A DNA stretch of 64,000 bases. Source: Kribbella caucasensis. Lineage in GTDB: Bacteria > Actinomycetota > Actinomycetes > Propionibacteriales > Kribbellaceae. Position numbers and translations under genes: made by a program. Below, one piece after another: positions 15,428-23,846 of the stretch; position 1 is the stretch's first letter, and every line of letters starts with the position of its first letter. The notes below the pieces were generated by a model. That model was given only the letters and a program-made list of their open reading frames with translations, had not been told where the DNA came from and ran no database searches. The stretch spans positions 124,001 to 188,000 of the forward strand of contig NZ_SNWQ01000019.1 of NCBI RefSeq assembly GCF_004361855.1. Direction: 5' to 3'.

Positions 15428-16411
15428 TCAGCGGTGGGTGAGGAGGTGGGCGGCGTCGGGGGCCCAGTAGGTGAGGATGGTGTCGGCGCCGGCTCGGCGG
15501 ATTGAGGTGAGGGTTTCCAAGATGGCTCGTTCGCGGTCGATCCAGCCGTTGGCGGCCGCGGCTTCCACCATCGCGTATTCGCCGGAGATGTTGTACGCCG
15601 CGACGGGGACGTTCACGTGGTCGCGGACCTGACGGATGATGTCGAGGTACGCCAGGGCGGGCTTCACCATGACGATGTCGGCGCCTTCGGCAAGATCGAG
15701 GTCGACCTCGCGGATCGCCTCGCGGGCGTTCGCACCGTCCTGTTGGTATGTCTTGCGGTCGCCCTTCAAGGACGAGTCGACGGCTTCGCGGAAGGGGCCG
15801 TAGAAGGCCGACGCGTACTTGACCGCGTACGCCAGGATGACCGTGTCCAGGAATCCGGCCGCGTCCAGAGCTGTCCGGATCGCGCCGACCTGGCCGTCCA
15901 TCATCCCGGACGGGCCGACCACGTGTGCACCCGCGGAGGCCTGGGCAACGCCCATCTCCGCGTAAATCGAAAGCGTCGCGTCGTTGTCCACCCGGCCGGA
16001 GGAGTCGAGTACGCCGCAGTGGCCGTGGGAGGTGAACTCGTCGAGGCACAGGTCCGACATCACCAGCAGGTCGTCACCGGCTTCGCTGACCGCGTCCCGG
16101 ATGGCGACGTTGAGGATGCCGTCCGGGTCGACTGCACCCGAGCCGATCTCGTCCTTCGACGAGGGGACGCCGAACAGCATCACCCCGCCGAGGCCGAGCT
16201 GGACGGCTTCGGCGACGGCCTTGCGCGCGGTGTCGCGGGTGTGCTGGTAGACCCCCGGCATCGAGCTGATCGCGATCGGCTCGCGGGCGCCTTCCCGGAT
16301 GAACATCGGCAGGATCAGCTGCCGCGGTTCGAGCGTGGTCTCGGCGACCAGCCTGCGCATCGCCGCGGACGACCGAAGCCGCCGTGGCCTGACCTCCGGG
16401 AAACCGGCCAT
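15428..16411 (-). CDS. hemB: delta-aminolevulinic acid dehydratase (porphobilinogen synthase)
   Basis: Condenses two 5-aminolevulinate molecules to porphobilinogen in haem and cobalamin synthesis. It is 327 residues, normal for the family. The two Schiff-base lysines are visible: Lys198 in AVKYASAFYGPFREA and Lys250 in DIVMVKPALAYLD. The metal site reads LCLDEFTSHGHCG: Cys122 and Cys132 are kept, but the middle position is Asp124 rather than Cys, which suggests altered or mixed metal use. The ATG at 16411 lies one base after the upstream TGA. It is the last gene of the rex-hem operon, with a hairpin terminator at 15309-15349. Confidence 0.96.
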   Translation of the reverse strand: MAGFPEVRPRRLRSSAAMRRLVAETTLEPRQLILPMFIREGAREPIAISSMPGVYQHTRDTARKAVAEAVQLGLGGVMLFGVPSSKDEIGSGAVDPDGILNVAIRDAVSEAGDDLLVMSDLCLDEFTSHGHCGVLDSSGRVDNDATLSIYAEMGVAQASAGAHVVGPSGMMDGQVGAIRTALDAAGFLDTVILAYAVKYASAFYGPFREAVDSSLKGDRKTYQQDGANAREAIREVDLDLAEGADIVMVKPALAYLDIIRQVRDHVNVPVAAYNISGEYAMVEAAAANGWIDRERAILETLTSIRRAGADTILTYWAPDAAHLLTHR

Positions 16412-16412
16412 C

Positions 16413-18149
16413 TCAGCTCTTCCTGCGGGAGCCCGAGCGGCGCTCGGACGGGCGGGTGACCGGTTCACCGGCCTCGATCATGGTGTCACGCCGGTCCGCC
16501 CCGAATCGAGCGAGTGCGTCCGCGAGTTCCTCGGCCGACGGGGATTCGGCCATCGCGTCGACCCGCAGGCCGTGCTCCTCGGCGGTCTTCCAGGTGGCCG
16601 GGCCGATCACCGCGATGATCGTCGACGCGTGCGGCTTGCCGGCGATGCCGACCAGGTTCCGGACCGTCGACGACGAGGTGAACACCACCGCGTCGAACTT
16701 GCCGGACTTGATCGCCTCCCGGGTCGGCGCCGGCGGCGGGGCCGCGCGCACCGTCCGGTACGCCGTGACGTCGTCGACCTCCCAGCCCAGATCGGTGAGG
16801 CCGGCCACCAGCGTCTCGGTGGCGATGTCGGCGCGCGGCAGGAACACCCGGTTGATCGGGTCCAGCAGCTCGTCGAACGGCGGCCAGTCCTCGACCAGGC
16901 CGGCGGCGGACTGCTCACCGGACGGGATCAGGTCCGGCCGGATGCCCCAGGCCGCGATCGCCTCGGCGGTCTTGTCGCCGACCGCGGCGATCTTCAGCCC
17001 GGAGAACGCCCGCGCGTCCAGCCCGTACTCGTCGAACTTCTCCCGGACCGCGCGAACCGCGTTCACCGAGGTGAAGGCAACCCACTCGTACCGGCCCTCG
17101 ACCAGGCCGCGGATCGCTTTGTCCATCTGCTGCGGGTTCCTCGGCGGCTCGACCGAGATGGTCGGCACCTCTTCCGGCATCGCGCCGTACCGGCGGAGCC
17201 GGTCCATCAGAGGGCCGGCCTGGTCCTTGGTCCGCGGCACCAGGATCCGCCAGCCGAACAACGGCTTGGTCTCGAACCAGGACAGCGACTCGCGCTGCTC
17301 GACCACCGAGCCGACCACGATGACCGCCTCGCCGACGACCTTGGCCGCACGCAGGTCGGCCACGATCGTGCCGAGGGTGCCGATCACGCTCGTCTGCGCG
17401 GTCGTCGTCCCGCCGACGGTCGCCGCCACCGGCGTACCGGCGTCGAAACCGGCCTCGATCAGCGCGGTGGTGGTGTCCTTGAGCACCTCGACCGCGTTCA
17501 GGAGGACCAGGGTCTGCTTCGGGTGCAGGCGGGTGAAGTCGAGCTTGGCCTCGGCCAGGTCGAGCACCGTGACCTCGCGGTCGCCCTTCATCGTCAGCGG
17601 GATCCCCGCGTACGTCGGGACGGCGCTGACCTCGCTGACCCCGGGGATCACGTTGAAGCCGATGCCGGCCTTGCGGCAGGCGGCGGCCTCCTCGGCTCCA
17701 CTGGAGAAGGTGAACGGGTCGCCGGTGAGCAACCGGACCACGTTCGCCGTGGTCTTCGCGGTCTTCACCACCAGGCGGGCGCGGGCGGCGATCCTCAGCG
17801 CCCGGCTGCCCTCGGCGCCGGAGCCGTCGATCACCTCGACGTCCGGCTTGCAGTAGGCCAGGAACGGGTTGTGCTCCGGCCCCTCGACCACGACGGCGTC
17901 CGCGTTCGCGAGCACGTCCCGGCCGGCCAGCGTCAGCAGGGCGGGATCACCTGGGCCGACGCCGACGAATGTGACATGGCCGAGCGGCCTGGTCTGTTTG
18001 ACCGTGCTGGTGGAGGCCGCGATCTTCGCCGGTACCTTCTGGGGCGCCTTGGTGGCCGCTGCTGTCTTCGCGATGCTCACGTCTGCCGTCGCCTTCGCCC
18101 TCTTGCTCGTCTTCTTCGCCGTCGTCGTCGTACCCCGTGCCACTGTCAT
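16413..18149 (-). CDS. hemD: fused uroporphyrinogen-III methyltransferase / uroporphyrinogen-III synthase
   Basis: A 578-residue bifunctional enzyme. Residues 1-55 are a Lys/Ala/Thr-rich, probably disordered extension. Residues 58-300 are the SAM-dependent methylase (CobA type), with VGVGPGDPALLTLAG, LLTGDPFTFSSGAEEA and VIPGVSEVSAVPTYAGIPL. Residues 310-560 are the HemD synthase (WRILVPRTKDQAGPLMDRL, and VVFTSSSTVRNLVGIAG near the end). It closes the tetrapyrrole ring and sends product toward sirohaem or cobalamin. The fusion is common in actinobacteria. The start overlaps the hemC stop by 4 bases. Confidence 0.93.
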   Translation of the reverse strand: MTVARGTTTTAKKTSKRAKATADVSIAKTAAATKAPQKVPAKIAASTSTVKQTRPLGHVTFVGVGPGDPALLTLAGRDVLANADAVVVEGPEHNPFLAYCKPDVEVIDGSGAEGSRALRIAARARLVVKTAKTTANVVRLLTGDPFTFSSGAEEAAACRKAGIGFNVIPGVSEVSAVPTYAGIPLTMKGDREVTVLDLAEAKLDFTRLHPKQTLVLLNAVEVLKDTTTALIEAGFDAGTPVAATVGGTTTAQTSVIGTLGTIVADLRAAKVVGEAVIVVGSVVEQRESLSWFETKPLFGWRILVPRTKDQAGPLMDRLRRYGAMPEEVPTISVEPPRNPQQMDKAIRGLVEGRYEWVAFTSVNAVRAVREKFDEYGLDARAFSGLKIAAVGDKTAEAIAAWGIRPDLIPSGEQSAAGLVEDWPPFDELLDPINRVFLPRADIATETLVAGLTDLGWEVDDVTAYRTVRAAPPPAPTREAIKSGKFDAVVFTSSSTVRNLVGIAGKPHASTIIAVIGPATWKTAEEHGLRVDAMAESPSAEELADALARFGADRRDTMIEAGEPVTRPSERRSGSRRKS

Positions 18150-19027
18150 GTCCGCTCCAGCAACTCACTCGCGAGCGCCCGCCCGACTCCCACCGGGTCG
18201 TCGGCCGGCCCGTTGGCGGACAGCCGCTGTACGCCGTCGTCCGTGCCGAGCGCTCCCCGGAGCCACAGCTCCAGGCCGTCCTCACCCTCGACCACCTCGG
18301 CGAGCGCGCCGACCGGCGCAGTACAGCCCGCCTCGAGCGTGGCCAGCAACTGCCGCTCGGCCGTCACGGCCGCGCGGGTGGCTGAATCCTCCAACGGCGC
18401 CAGCGCCGCCAGCACCGTGCTGTCGCCGGCCCGGCACTCGATGCCCAGGGCCCCTTGTCCGGGAGCCGGCAGCACCTGGATCGGATCCAGCGTCTCGGTG
18501 ACCTCGCCGAGCCGGCCCAACCTGGCCAACCCTGCCCGGGCGAGCACCACCGCGTCCAATTTGCCATCGGCGACCATCGCGATCCGGCTGTCCACGTTGC
18601 CGCGGATGCCGGTCAGCTCCAGGCCGAGGCCGAGCGCGTCCAGCTGGGCCACCCGGCGGGGCGAACCGGTGCCCACCAGCGCGCCGGTCGGCAGCTCGCC
18701 GAGGGTCAGCCCGTCGCGGGCCACCAGTACGTCGCGCGGGTCCTCGCGGACCGGGATCGCGCCGATCGTCAACCCGTCGACCGGGGCGGTCGGCAGATCC
18801 TTGAGCGAGTGCACGGCGATGTCGATCTCGTCGGCCAGCAAGGCATCCCGGAGTGCACTGACGAAGACGCCGGTGCCGCCGATCTGCTCCAGCGGGGCGC
18901 GGTTCACGTCGCCGGTGGTGACGATCGGGACCAGCTCGACCTCGTGCCCGAGTCCGCGCAGCGCGTCGGCGACCCACGTGGCCTGAGCTGTGGCCAGGGC
19001 GGACCGTCGAGTACCAAGTCTGATCAT
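18146..19027 (-). CDS. hemC: porphobilinogen deaminase (hydroxymethylbilane synthase)
   Basis: A 293-residue cytosolic enzyme polymerising four porphobilinogens to hydroxymethylbilane. The N-terminus IRLGTRRSALATAQA and IDIAVHSLKDLPT are diagnostic. The dipyrromethane cofactor attaches to Cys235 in LEAGCTAPVGA. GTGSPRRVAQL and LPAPGQGALGIECR are also intact. The start overlaps the hemA stop by 4 bases, consistent with coupled translation. Confidence 0.97.
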   Translation of the reverse strand: MIRLGTRRSALATAQATWVADALRGLGHEVELVPIVTTGDVNRAPLEQIGGTGVFVSALRDALLADEIDIAVHSLKDLPTAPVDGLTIGAIPVREDPRDVLVARDGLTLGELPTGALVGTGSPRRVAQLDALGLGLELTGIRGNVDSRIAMVADGKLDAVVLARAGLARLGRLGEVTETLDPIQVLPAPGQGALGIECRAGDSTVLAALAPLEDSATRAAVTAERQLLATLEAGCTAPVGALAEVVEGEDGLELWLRGALGTDDGVQRLSANGPADDPVGVGRALASELLERT

Positions 19028-20310
19028 GCGGACTCACCTCCAGGGGTGGTCTTGGGGGCGGTGACCGCGTCAACGGTCGCGGAGTCCAACGCGAACAGCT
19101 CCCGGAGGGCGTCCGCGTACGTCGGCCCGCCCGGGTCGGCGGCCAACTCCTTCACCCGCACGGTCGGGGTGTGCAGCACCTTGTCGACCACGCGACGGAT
19201 GGTCCGCGCGACCTCCTGCCGCTGGGCGTCGTCGAGACCGGGCAGCTTGCGGTCCAGCCGGGCCAGTTCGGATTCGACCAACTGGGTCGCCATCGCGCGC
19301 AACGCGACCACGGTCGGCGCGACGGACGCGGCCCGCCGGGTCGCCTCGAAGGAACCCGACTCCTCGCCGACGATCCGGCGTACGTCCTCGATGTCGTCTT
19401 CGCTGCCGCCCGCAGTACCGGCCAGGTCCGCGAGGGTGACCAGGGTGACGCCGGGGATCCGCGCTGCGCCCGGCTCCACATCGCGGGGCAGAGCGACGTC
19501 CAGTACGCCGAACGGGCGGCCGTCGGTCGCAGTACGGATCATCGCTTCGGTCAGTACGACGCCGCGTGCGCCCGTGCAGCTGACCACGAGATCCGCTTCG
19601 GCCAGCGCCTCGGGGACCTGGGCGAGCTGGATCGCGGTACCGCCGACGCGTTCGGCCAGGGCGACGGCGCGGTCGTAGTTCCGGTTGGCGATGGTGACAC
19701 TGGCCGCGCCGTCCGCGAGCATCGTCTGCGCGGCGAGCGAGGCCATCGAACCGGCCCCGACGATCAGCGCGCGACGGCCCTGCGAACCACCGACGGCTTC
19801 CAGCCCGGCGGAGACCACCGACCGGCCGGCCGAGTCGATCCCCGTCTCGGTGCGAGCCCGCTTCCCGGTCCGCAACGCGTGCTGGAACAGGGCGTTCAGG
19901 TCGGTGCCGATCGTCTCCAGGTCCTGGCCGACCCGCAGCGACTCCTTCACCTGGCCGAGGATCTGGCTCTCGCCGACGACCATCGAGTCCAGCCCGACGG
20001 CGACCTGGAACAGGTGCGCGACCGCGCCTTCCTCGAAGTGCACGTAGAGGTGCTCGGCCAGGTCGATCAGCGGGACGCCGGTGATGTCGGACAGGATCGC
20101 GGTGACCTCGTCCATACCGGCGTGGAACCGGTCGACGGCCGCGTAGACCTCGGTGCGGTTGCAGGTCGCGAGTACGGCGGACTCGGCGACCGCCGGGCTG
20201 TGCTGCACCGCGAGAGCCAGCTTGGTCGCGGCGTCCGGGTCCAGCGCGACCCGCTCCAGGACGGAGATGTCCCCGCTCCGATGCGAGATGCCGACGACCA
20301 GATAGCTCAT
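19024..20310 (-). CDS. hemA: glutamyl-tRNA reductase
   Basis: A 428-residue enzyme that reduces glutamyl-tRNA to glutamate-1-semialdehyde, the first committed step of C5-pathway tetrapyrrole synthesis. The catalytic Cys50 is in VLATCNRTEVYAAVD. The motif FQVAVGLDSMVVGESQILGQVK and the NADPH-binding VGAGSMASLAA are intact, and the C-terminal dimerisation helix is present. The ATG at 20310 overlaps the rex stop by 4 bases. Expression should follow Rex control as part of the same transcript. Confidence 0.97.
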   Translation of the reverse strand: MSYLVVGISHRSGDISVLERVALDPDAATKLALAVQHSPAVAESAVLATCNRTEVYAAVDRFHAGMDEVTAILSDITGVPLIDLAEHLYVHFEEGAVAHLFQVAVGLDSMVVGESQILGQVKESLRVGQDLETIGTDLNALFQHALRTGKRARTETGIDSAGRSVVSAGLEAVGGSQGRRALIVGAGSMASLAAQTMLADGAASVTIANRNYDRAVALAERVGGTAIQLAQVPEALAEADLVVSCTGARGVVLTEAMIRTATDGRPFGVLDVALPRDVEPGAARIPGVTLVTLADLAGTAGGSEDDIEDVRRIVGEESGSFEATRRAASVAPTVVALRAMATQLVESELARLDRKLPGLDDAQRQEVARTIRRVVDKVLHTPTVRVKELAADPGGPTYADALRELFALDSATVDAVTAPKTTPGGESA

Positions 20311-21062
20311 GCGCCGACACCTCCGCCGACGCTCGGGAGATCGGGCAGGCCGTTCATGGTGGGTAGCTCGGGCACCGGGGGCAGCGCGGCCTCTCCGGAC
20401 TTGCGCTGCTCGTGGTACGCCAGGATCTGCAACTCGATCGACAGGTCGACCTTGCGGATGTCGACACCGGCGGGCACCGACAGCACCACCGGCGCGAAGT
20501 TCAGGATGCTGGTCACGCCGGCCGTGACGAGACGGTCGCAGACCTCCTGGGCCGGACCGGCGGGCGTGGTGATGACGCCGATCGAGACCCGGTCCGTCTT
20601 GACGATGTCTTCCAGCTCGGCGATGTCGCGGACCTCCATGTCGCCGATCTGCTCGCCGACCAGGTCCGGATCGGCGTCCAGCAGCGCCACGATCCGGAAG
20701 CCGCGGGTGCCGAAGCCGGAGTAGTTCGCCAGCGCGTGGCCGAGGTTTCCGATCCCGACGATGACGACGGCCCAGTCCTGGGTGACACCGATCTCGCGGG
20801 CGATCTGGTAGCGCAGGTACTCGACGTCGTACCCGACGCCACGGGTGCCGTAGGAGCCGAGGTACGACAGGTCCTTGCGGAGTTTGGCGGAATTGACTCC
20901 GGCCGCGGTGGCCAGGTCCTCGCTGGAGGCGGTCGCGATCCCGCCGTCCGACAGCGCGGTCAGGGCCCGCAGGTACACCGGCAAGCGCGCGACAGTCGCT
21001 TCGGGGATGCCGCGTTCTGTTCTCGTCGGCGCGCTGGGGCGACGGCTGCGGGCAGGCGTCAC
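20307..21062 (-). CDS. rex: redox-sensing repressor Rex
   Basis: A 251-residue NADH/NAD+-responsive repressor. The N-terminal winged helix includes IPEATVARLPVYLRAL and VNSAKLRKDLSYLGSYGTRGVGY. The Rossmann domain has VIVGIGNLGHALANYSGF (residues 101-118). The GTG at 21062 is chosen because AGGAGAG precedes it; a longer reading would run into the promoter. High NADH releases Rex from DNA in characterised homologues. It heads the tetrapyrrole operon and a Rex-type operator lies in its promoter. In Streptomyces coelicolor a rex-hemACD operon is an established Rex target. Confidence 0.96.
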   Translation of the reverse strand: MTPARSRRPSAPTRTERGIPEATVARLPVYLRALTALSDGGIATASSEDLATAAGVNSAKLRKDLSYLGSYGTRGVGYDVEYLRYQIAREIGVTQDWAVVIVGIGNLGHALANYSGFGTRGFRIVALLDADPDLVGEQIGDMEVRDIAELEDIVKTDRVSIGVITTPAGPAQEVCDRLVTAGVTSILNFAPVVLSVPAGVDIRKVDLSIELQILAYHEQRKSGEAALPPVPELPTMNGLPDLPSVGGGVGA

Positions 21063-21117
21063 AACTCTCCTGGATTCGGTGGTTCCTCGCCACCGCCTCA
21101 CGGCCGGCGACTACCCC

Positions 21118-21146
21118 ACTCTAGGAGCTTGTGAACGTGAGAACAA
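21118..21146 (-). promoter_or_regulatory. candidate promoter of the rex-hem operon
   Basis: Read on the minus strand, TTGTTC (21146-21141) and TAGAGT (21123-21118) are spaced by 17 bases. The transcript would start near 21110 and leave a leader of about 50 bases before the GTG at 21062. Confidence 0.5.
21130..21145. promoter_or_regulatory. Rex operator (ROP)-like site
   Basis: TGTGAACGTGAGAACA matches the known Rex consensus TGTGAAC-NNN-TTCACA perfectly in its first half-site (7 of 7) and at 3 of 6 positions in the second. It overlaps the -35 box and spacer of the predicted promoter, where binding would block RNA polymerase. Confidence 0.62.
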
Positions 21147-21176
21147 AATCGAGAAGGTCAGGCGTGACCCATGGCA

Positions 21177-21419
21177 CTAAGTTGTCAAGGCCTTCCTGAG
21201 CCTCGTGGCGTCCACTCGCCAGAAGTCGTGCTGGCGGCCGTCGACGAGGGTGACCGGGATCTGCTCGCCGTACTCGGCGAACAACTTGGGGTCCTGGGTG
21301 ATGTCGATCTCGGTCCAGCCGACGGACAGCTCCGCGCAGACCTGCTCGACGATCACCCGGGCGTCATCGCAGAGATGGCAGCCGGGCTTGCCGTACAGGG
21401 TGACGCGCGGCTCGCTCAT
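21177..21419 (-). CDS. glutaredoxin-like protein
   Basis: An 80-residue thioredoxin-fold protein with CHLCDD at residues 14-19, so a CxxC redox pair, and the cis-proline region IPVTLVDGRQ. This small glutaredoxin family (DUF836-like) is often found beside rex in actinobacteria. The ATG overlaps the ligase stop in ATGA, so it is co-translated with the acyl-CoA ligase, then followed by the separately promoted rex operon. Probably a thiol-disulfide exchange protein. Its partner is unknown. Confidence 0.85.
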   Translation of the reverse strand: MSEPRVTLYGKPGCHLCDDARVIVEQVCAELSVGWTEIDITQDPKLFAEYGEQIPVTLVDGRQHDFWRVDATRLRKALTT

Positions 21420-22864
21420 CGGTCCGCCTCCCGGAGCCGGCCCTTCGCGACCTTCCCGGTGACCGAGTGCGGCAGGTGGTCGACCACCTCGATCTCCACC
21501 GGGCACTTGAACCGGGCCAGCCTGGTCTCGGCGTACTCCCTGACCTCGTGCACATCCACGGACGCCCCGGTCGCCGGTACAAGGAACGCCTTCACCGCCT
21601 CGCCGGTCTCCTCGGACGGTACGCCGATCACGGCCGCCTCGCGGACTCCGGGCGCGCCGACCAGGACCTCCTCGACCTCGACCGGGAAGACGTTGAACCC
21701 GCTGACGATGATCAGCTCGCGCAACCGGTCGACCAGGAACAGGTCGCCGTCGGCATCCAGGTACCCGACGTCGCCGGTGCGGTACCAGCCCTGCTCGTCC
21801 GGCCCGTCCACGCCCTCCGGCCAGTACCCCGAGAACAGGTTATTGCCGCGGATCAGGATCTCGCCGGGATCGTCGCCCTCGACGTCCTCGCCCTGTTCGT
21901 CGGCGATCCGCAGCTCGACGTTCGGCAGCGGACGGCCGACCGAGCCCGGTTTCGGGTTCTCCTCGCCGAGCGTCGTGGTGACACCAGGCGAGGCCTCGGT
22001 CAGCCCGTAGCCCTGGTGCACGAACAACCCGGTGGCCTGCTCGAACCGGTCGGCCAGCGAGCGGTCGAGGGTGGACGCCCCGGTCAGGACCACCTTGACC
22101 GTGCCGAGGGTCTCCTTGAGGTCGGGCCGGGCGAGCAACGCGTGCAGCGCCGGCGGAGCCAGCGGCAGCCGGGTCACTCCGTACTGGCTGATCAGGCCGA
22201 GGGTGTGGACCGAGTCGAACCGCTGGTCGATGACGAGGGTGGCGCCGGTGGCGATGGTCCAGCCGAGGACCGCGTTCAGGCCGAAGGCGTGGAACATCGG
22301 CAGCACACCGAGGACGACGTCGTCGGGGCCCATCCGGTCCTCGCCGAGCTCGGAGAGGTTCCGCACGTTGGCGGCGAGGGCGCGGTGAGTGAGCATCGCG
22401 GCGCGCGGGTCGCCGCTGGTGCCGGACGTGTAGAGCAGGACGGCGAGCGTTTCGGGGTCGGTCAGCGGCGACAGCGGCGCCGTACCGGTCAGCTCGCCGG
22501 CCCGGACCACCCGGATGCCTTCGACCTTGGCCGCGAGATCGCCGTCCGCGACCGCGATCCGGGCGCCGGAATGGGCGACCACGTGCCCGATCTCGGACTT
22601 CGTCAGCCCCGTGTTCAGCGGTACGGCGACGAGGCCGGCGCGGAGCGCACCGAGGTACGACGTGACGAACTCCAGGCTGTTCGCCAGCAGCAGGATCACC
22701 CGGTACCCCGGCACCAGGCCGGCCGCCAGATACCCCTGCGCGGCCTGCTCGACCGCCGCGTCCAGCTCGGCCCAGGTCAGCCGCCGGTCGCCGTCCAGCA
22801 CCGCCGGACCTTCGCCGAGACGTTCCGCGGTGCCACGAAGAATGTCCGCGAAGTTGAAGTTCAC
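21416..22864 (-). CDS. acyl-CoA synthetase / AMP-dependent ligase
   Basis: A 482-residue member of the adenylate-forming superfamily. The phosphate loop reads LLYTSGTSGDPRAAMLTH, followed by VLPMFHAFGLN, YGLTEASPGV (adenine pocket), YRTGDVGYLD, and the C-terminal lysine region HSVTGKVAKGRL. It activates a carboxylic acid, probably a medium or long fatty acid, with ATP and CoA. It is somewhat shorter than typical long-chain ligases. It is divergent from the sigma-factor cluster and first in a two-gene unit with the glutaredoxin. Confidence 0.88.
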   Translation of the reverse strand: MNFNFADILRGTAERLGEGPAVLDGDRRLTWAELDAAVEQAAQGYLAAGLVPGYRVILLLANSLEFVTSYLGALRAGLVAVPLNTGLTKSEIGHVVAHSGARIAVADGDLAAKVEGIRVVRAGELTGTAPLSPLTDPETLAVLLYTSGTSGDPRAAMLTHRALAANVRNLSELGEDRMGPDDVVLGVLPMFHAFGLNAVLGWTIATGATLVIDQRFDSVHTLGLISQYGVTRLPLAPPALHALLARPDLKETLGTVKVVLTGASTLDRSLADRFEQATGLFVHQGYGLTEASPGVTTTLGEENPKPGSVGRPLPNVELRIADEQGEDVEGDDPGEILIRGNNLFSGYWPEGVDGPDEQGWYRTGDVGYLDADGDLFLVDRLRELIIVSGFNVFPVEVEEVLVGAPGVREAAVIGVPSEETGEAVKAFLVPATGASVDVHEVREYAETRLARFKCPVEIEVVDHLPHSVTGKVAKGRLREADR

Positions 22865-22929
22865 CAGGCGAGTCTGCCACGTAACCGGTAGGGTCTCGCC
22901 CTGACTGGGGGTTCTACGCGCTGGAACTG

Positions 22930-22958
22930 TTGCAGCGCAGCGTGACGAGGTCTATACA
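22930..22958 (+). promoter_or_regulatory. candidate promoter of the sigma-factor cluster
   Basis: TTGCAG (22930-22935) and TATACA (22953-22958) are spaced by 17 bases. The start point would fall at about 22964-22966, only a few bases before the GTG at 22968, so the transcript could be leaderless or nearly so. Confidence 0.5.
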
Positions 22959-22967
22959 GGGGAACTC

Positions 22968-23171
22968 GTGCGTGACGTGGACGACTTGCCGAGGCTGGAA
23001 CAGGTGGGGAACAACTTTCGGACTGGACGGCAGCCGACGCGCCTGCTGCTGTTGACAGCCGGTGCTTCAGGCGTAACGCTCGGTGCTGTCTCAGCCGCCG
23101 TGGCCATCCGTGGATGTGTCCGTCGGGGATGTGTCAGTGGACGTGTCAGTCGAAACGGGGAGAAATCTTGA
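22968..23171 (+). CDS. 67-residue predicted membrane protein overlapping the sigma gene
   Basis: The GTG at 22968, with AGGGGAA before it, opens a 67-residue ORF. It has a charged N-terminus (RDVDDLPRLEQ), one hydrophobic segment at about residues 25-48 (LLLLTAGASGVTLGAVSAAV) and a basic C-terminus with two Cys. Its TGA overlaps the TTG start of the sigma gene in TTGA, which favours coupled translation. The reading frame differs from the sigma frame. No homologue is recognised. In Streptomyces, BldN is made with a long N-terminal pro-sequence; whether this ORF replaces it is only a guess. Confidence 0.5.
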   Translation: MRDVDDLPRLEQVGNNFRTGRQPTRLLLLTAGASGVTLGAVSAAVAIRGCVRRGCVSGRVSRNGEKS

Positions 23172-23740
23172 CGACGCCGGAGCCGAGCCCGGACGGGATG
23201 AGACGTGCAGAACTCGTCGATCGCGCCCAGGCTGGAGACGTCGGTGCTTTCGGTGAGCTGTACGACGAGTACTCGCTCACCGTCTATCGGTACATCTACG
23301 CCAGGGTGTCGTCCTCGGCGCTCGCGGAGGACCTGACCAGCGAGACGTTCGTCCGGGCGCTCCGCGCGCTGGACTCGTTCCGCTGGCAGGGCCGGGACTT
23401 CGGGGCCTGGCTGGTGACGATCGCGCGGAACCTGATCACCGACCACTACAAGTCCGGCCGGGTCCGGCTCGAGGTGGTCACCGACGAGATCGAGACCCAC
23501 GACCGGCAGACCGAAGGGCCGGAGATCGACGTGCTGGCCGCCGCCACCGCCGAAGTACTGCGGGAGGCGGTCGCGGCGCTGCCCGAGGAGCAGCGGGACT
23601 GCCTGACCATGCGGTTCTTCGCCGGCCTGTCGATCGCGGAAACCGCCAAGGCGCTGGAGAAGTCAGAAGGCGCCGTCAAACAGCTTCAGCTGAGGGCCGT
23701 CCGGCACTTGGCGAAGGTTATCCCCAAGGACTTGAGGTGA
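23168..23740 (+). CDS. bldN: ECF-type RNA polymerase sigma factor, BldN-like
   Basis: A 190-residue sigma factor from the TTG at 23168, which has GGGGAG before it; an ATG at 23198 is an alternative. Region 2 reads FGELYDEYSLTVYRYIYARV and AEDLTSETFVRALRALDSF, then WQGRDFGAWLVTIARNLI. Region 4 reads LPEEQRDCLTMRFFAGLSIAETAKALEKSEGAVKQL. The wording and the rsbN-like gene downstream match the BldN/RsbN pair that controls aerial development in Streptomyces. It lacks the long cleaved N-terminal extension of Streptomyces BldN in its own frame. The symbol is by resemblance and context. Confidence 0.82.
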   Translation: MTTPEPSPDGMRRAELVDRAQAGDVGAFGELYDEYSLTVYRYIYARVSSSALAEDLTSETFVRALRALDSFRWQGRDFGAWLVTIARNLITDHYKSGRVRLEVVTDEIETHDRQTEGPEIDVLAAATAEVLREAVAALPEEQRDCLTMRFFAGLSIAETAKALEKSEGAVKQLQLRAVRHLAKVIPKDLR

Positions 23741-23846
23741 GGAGGATGACAACGAATGTACTTCGTAACCCGTCAGGGATATTCCTCGTTTGCCTGGTGA
23801 GGACCTGTCGGTGACCCCGACTGGCCATTGAGGAGAACGAGTATCC

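Noticed and set aside
16299..18986. An 895-codon plus-strand frame across hemB, hemD and hemC.
   Set aside because: Antisense shadow of three well-identified enzymes; Arg/His/Asp-rich text without folds.
23114..23167. An ATG start for the sigma factor at 23114.
   Set aside because: The added residues are Cys/Trp-rich and are the out-of-frame shadow of the small membrane ORF. TTG at 23168 has a good ribosome site.
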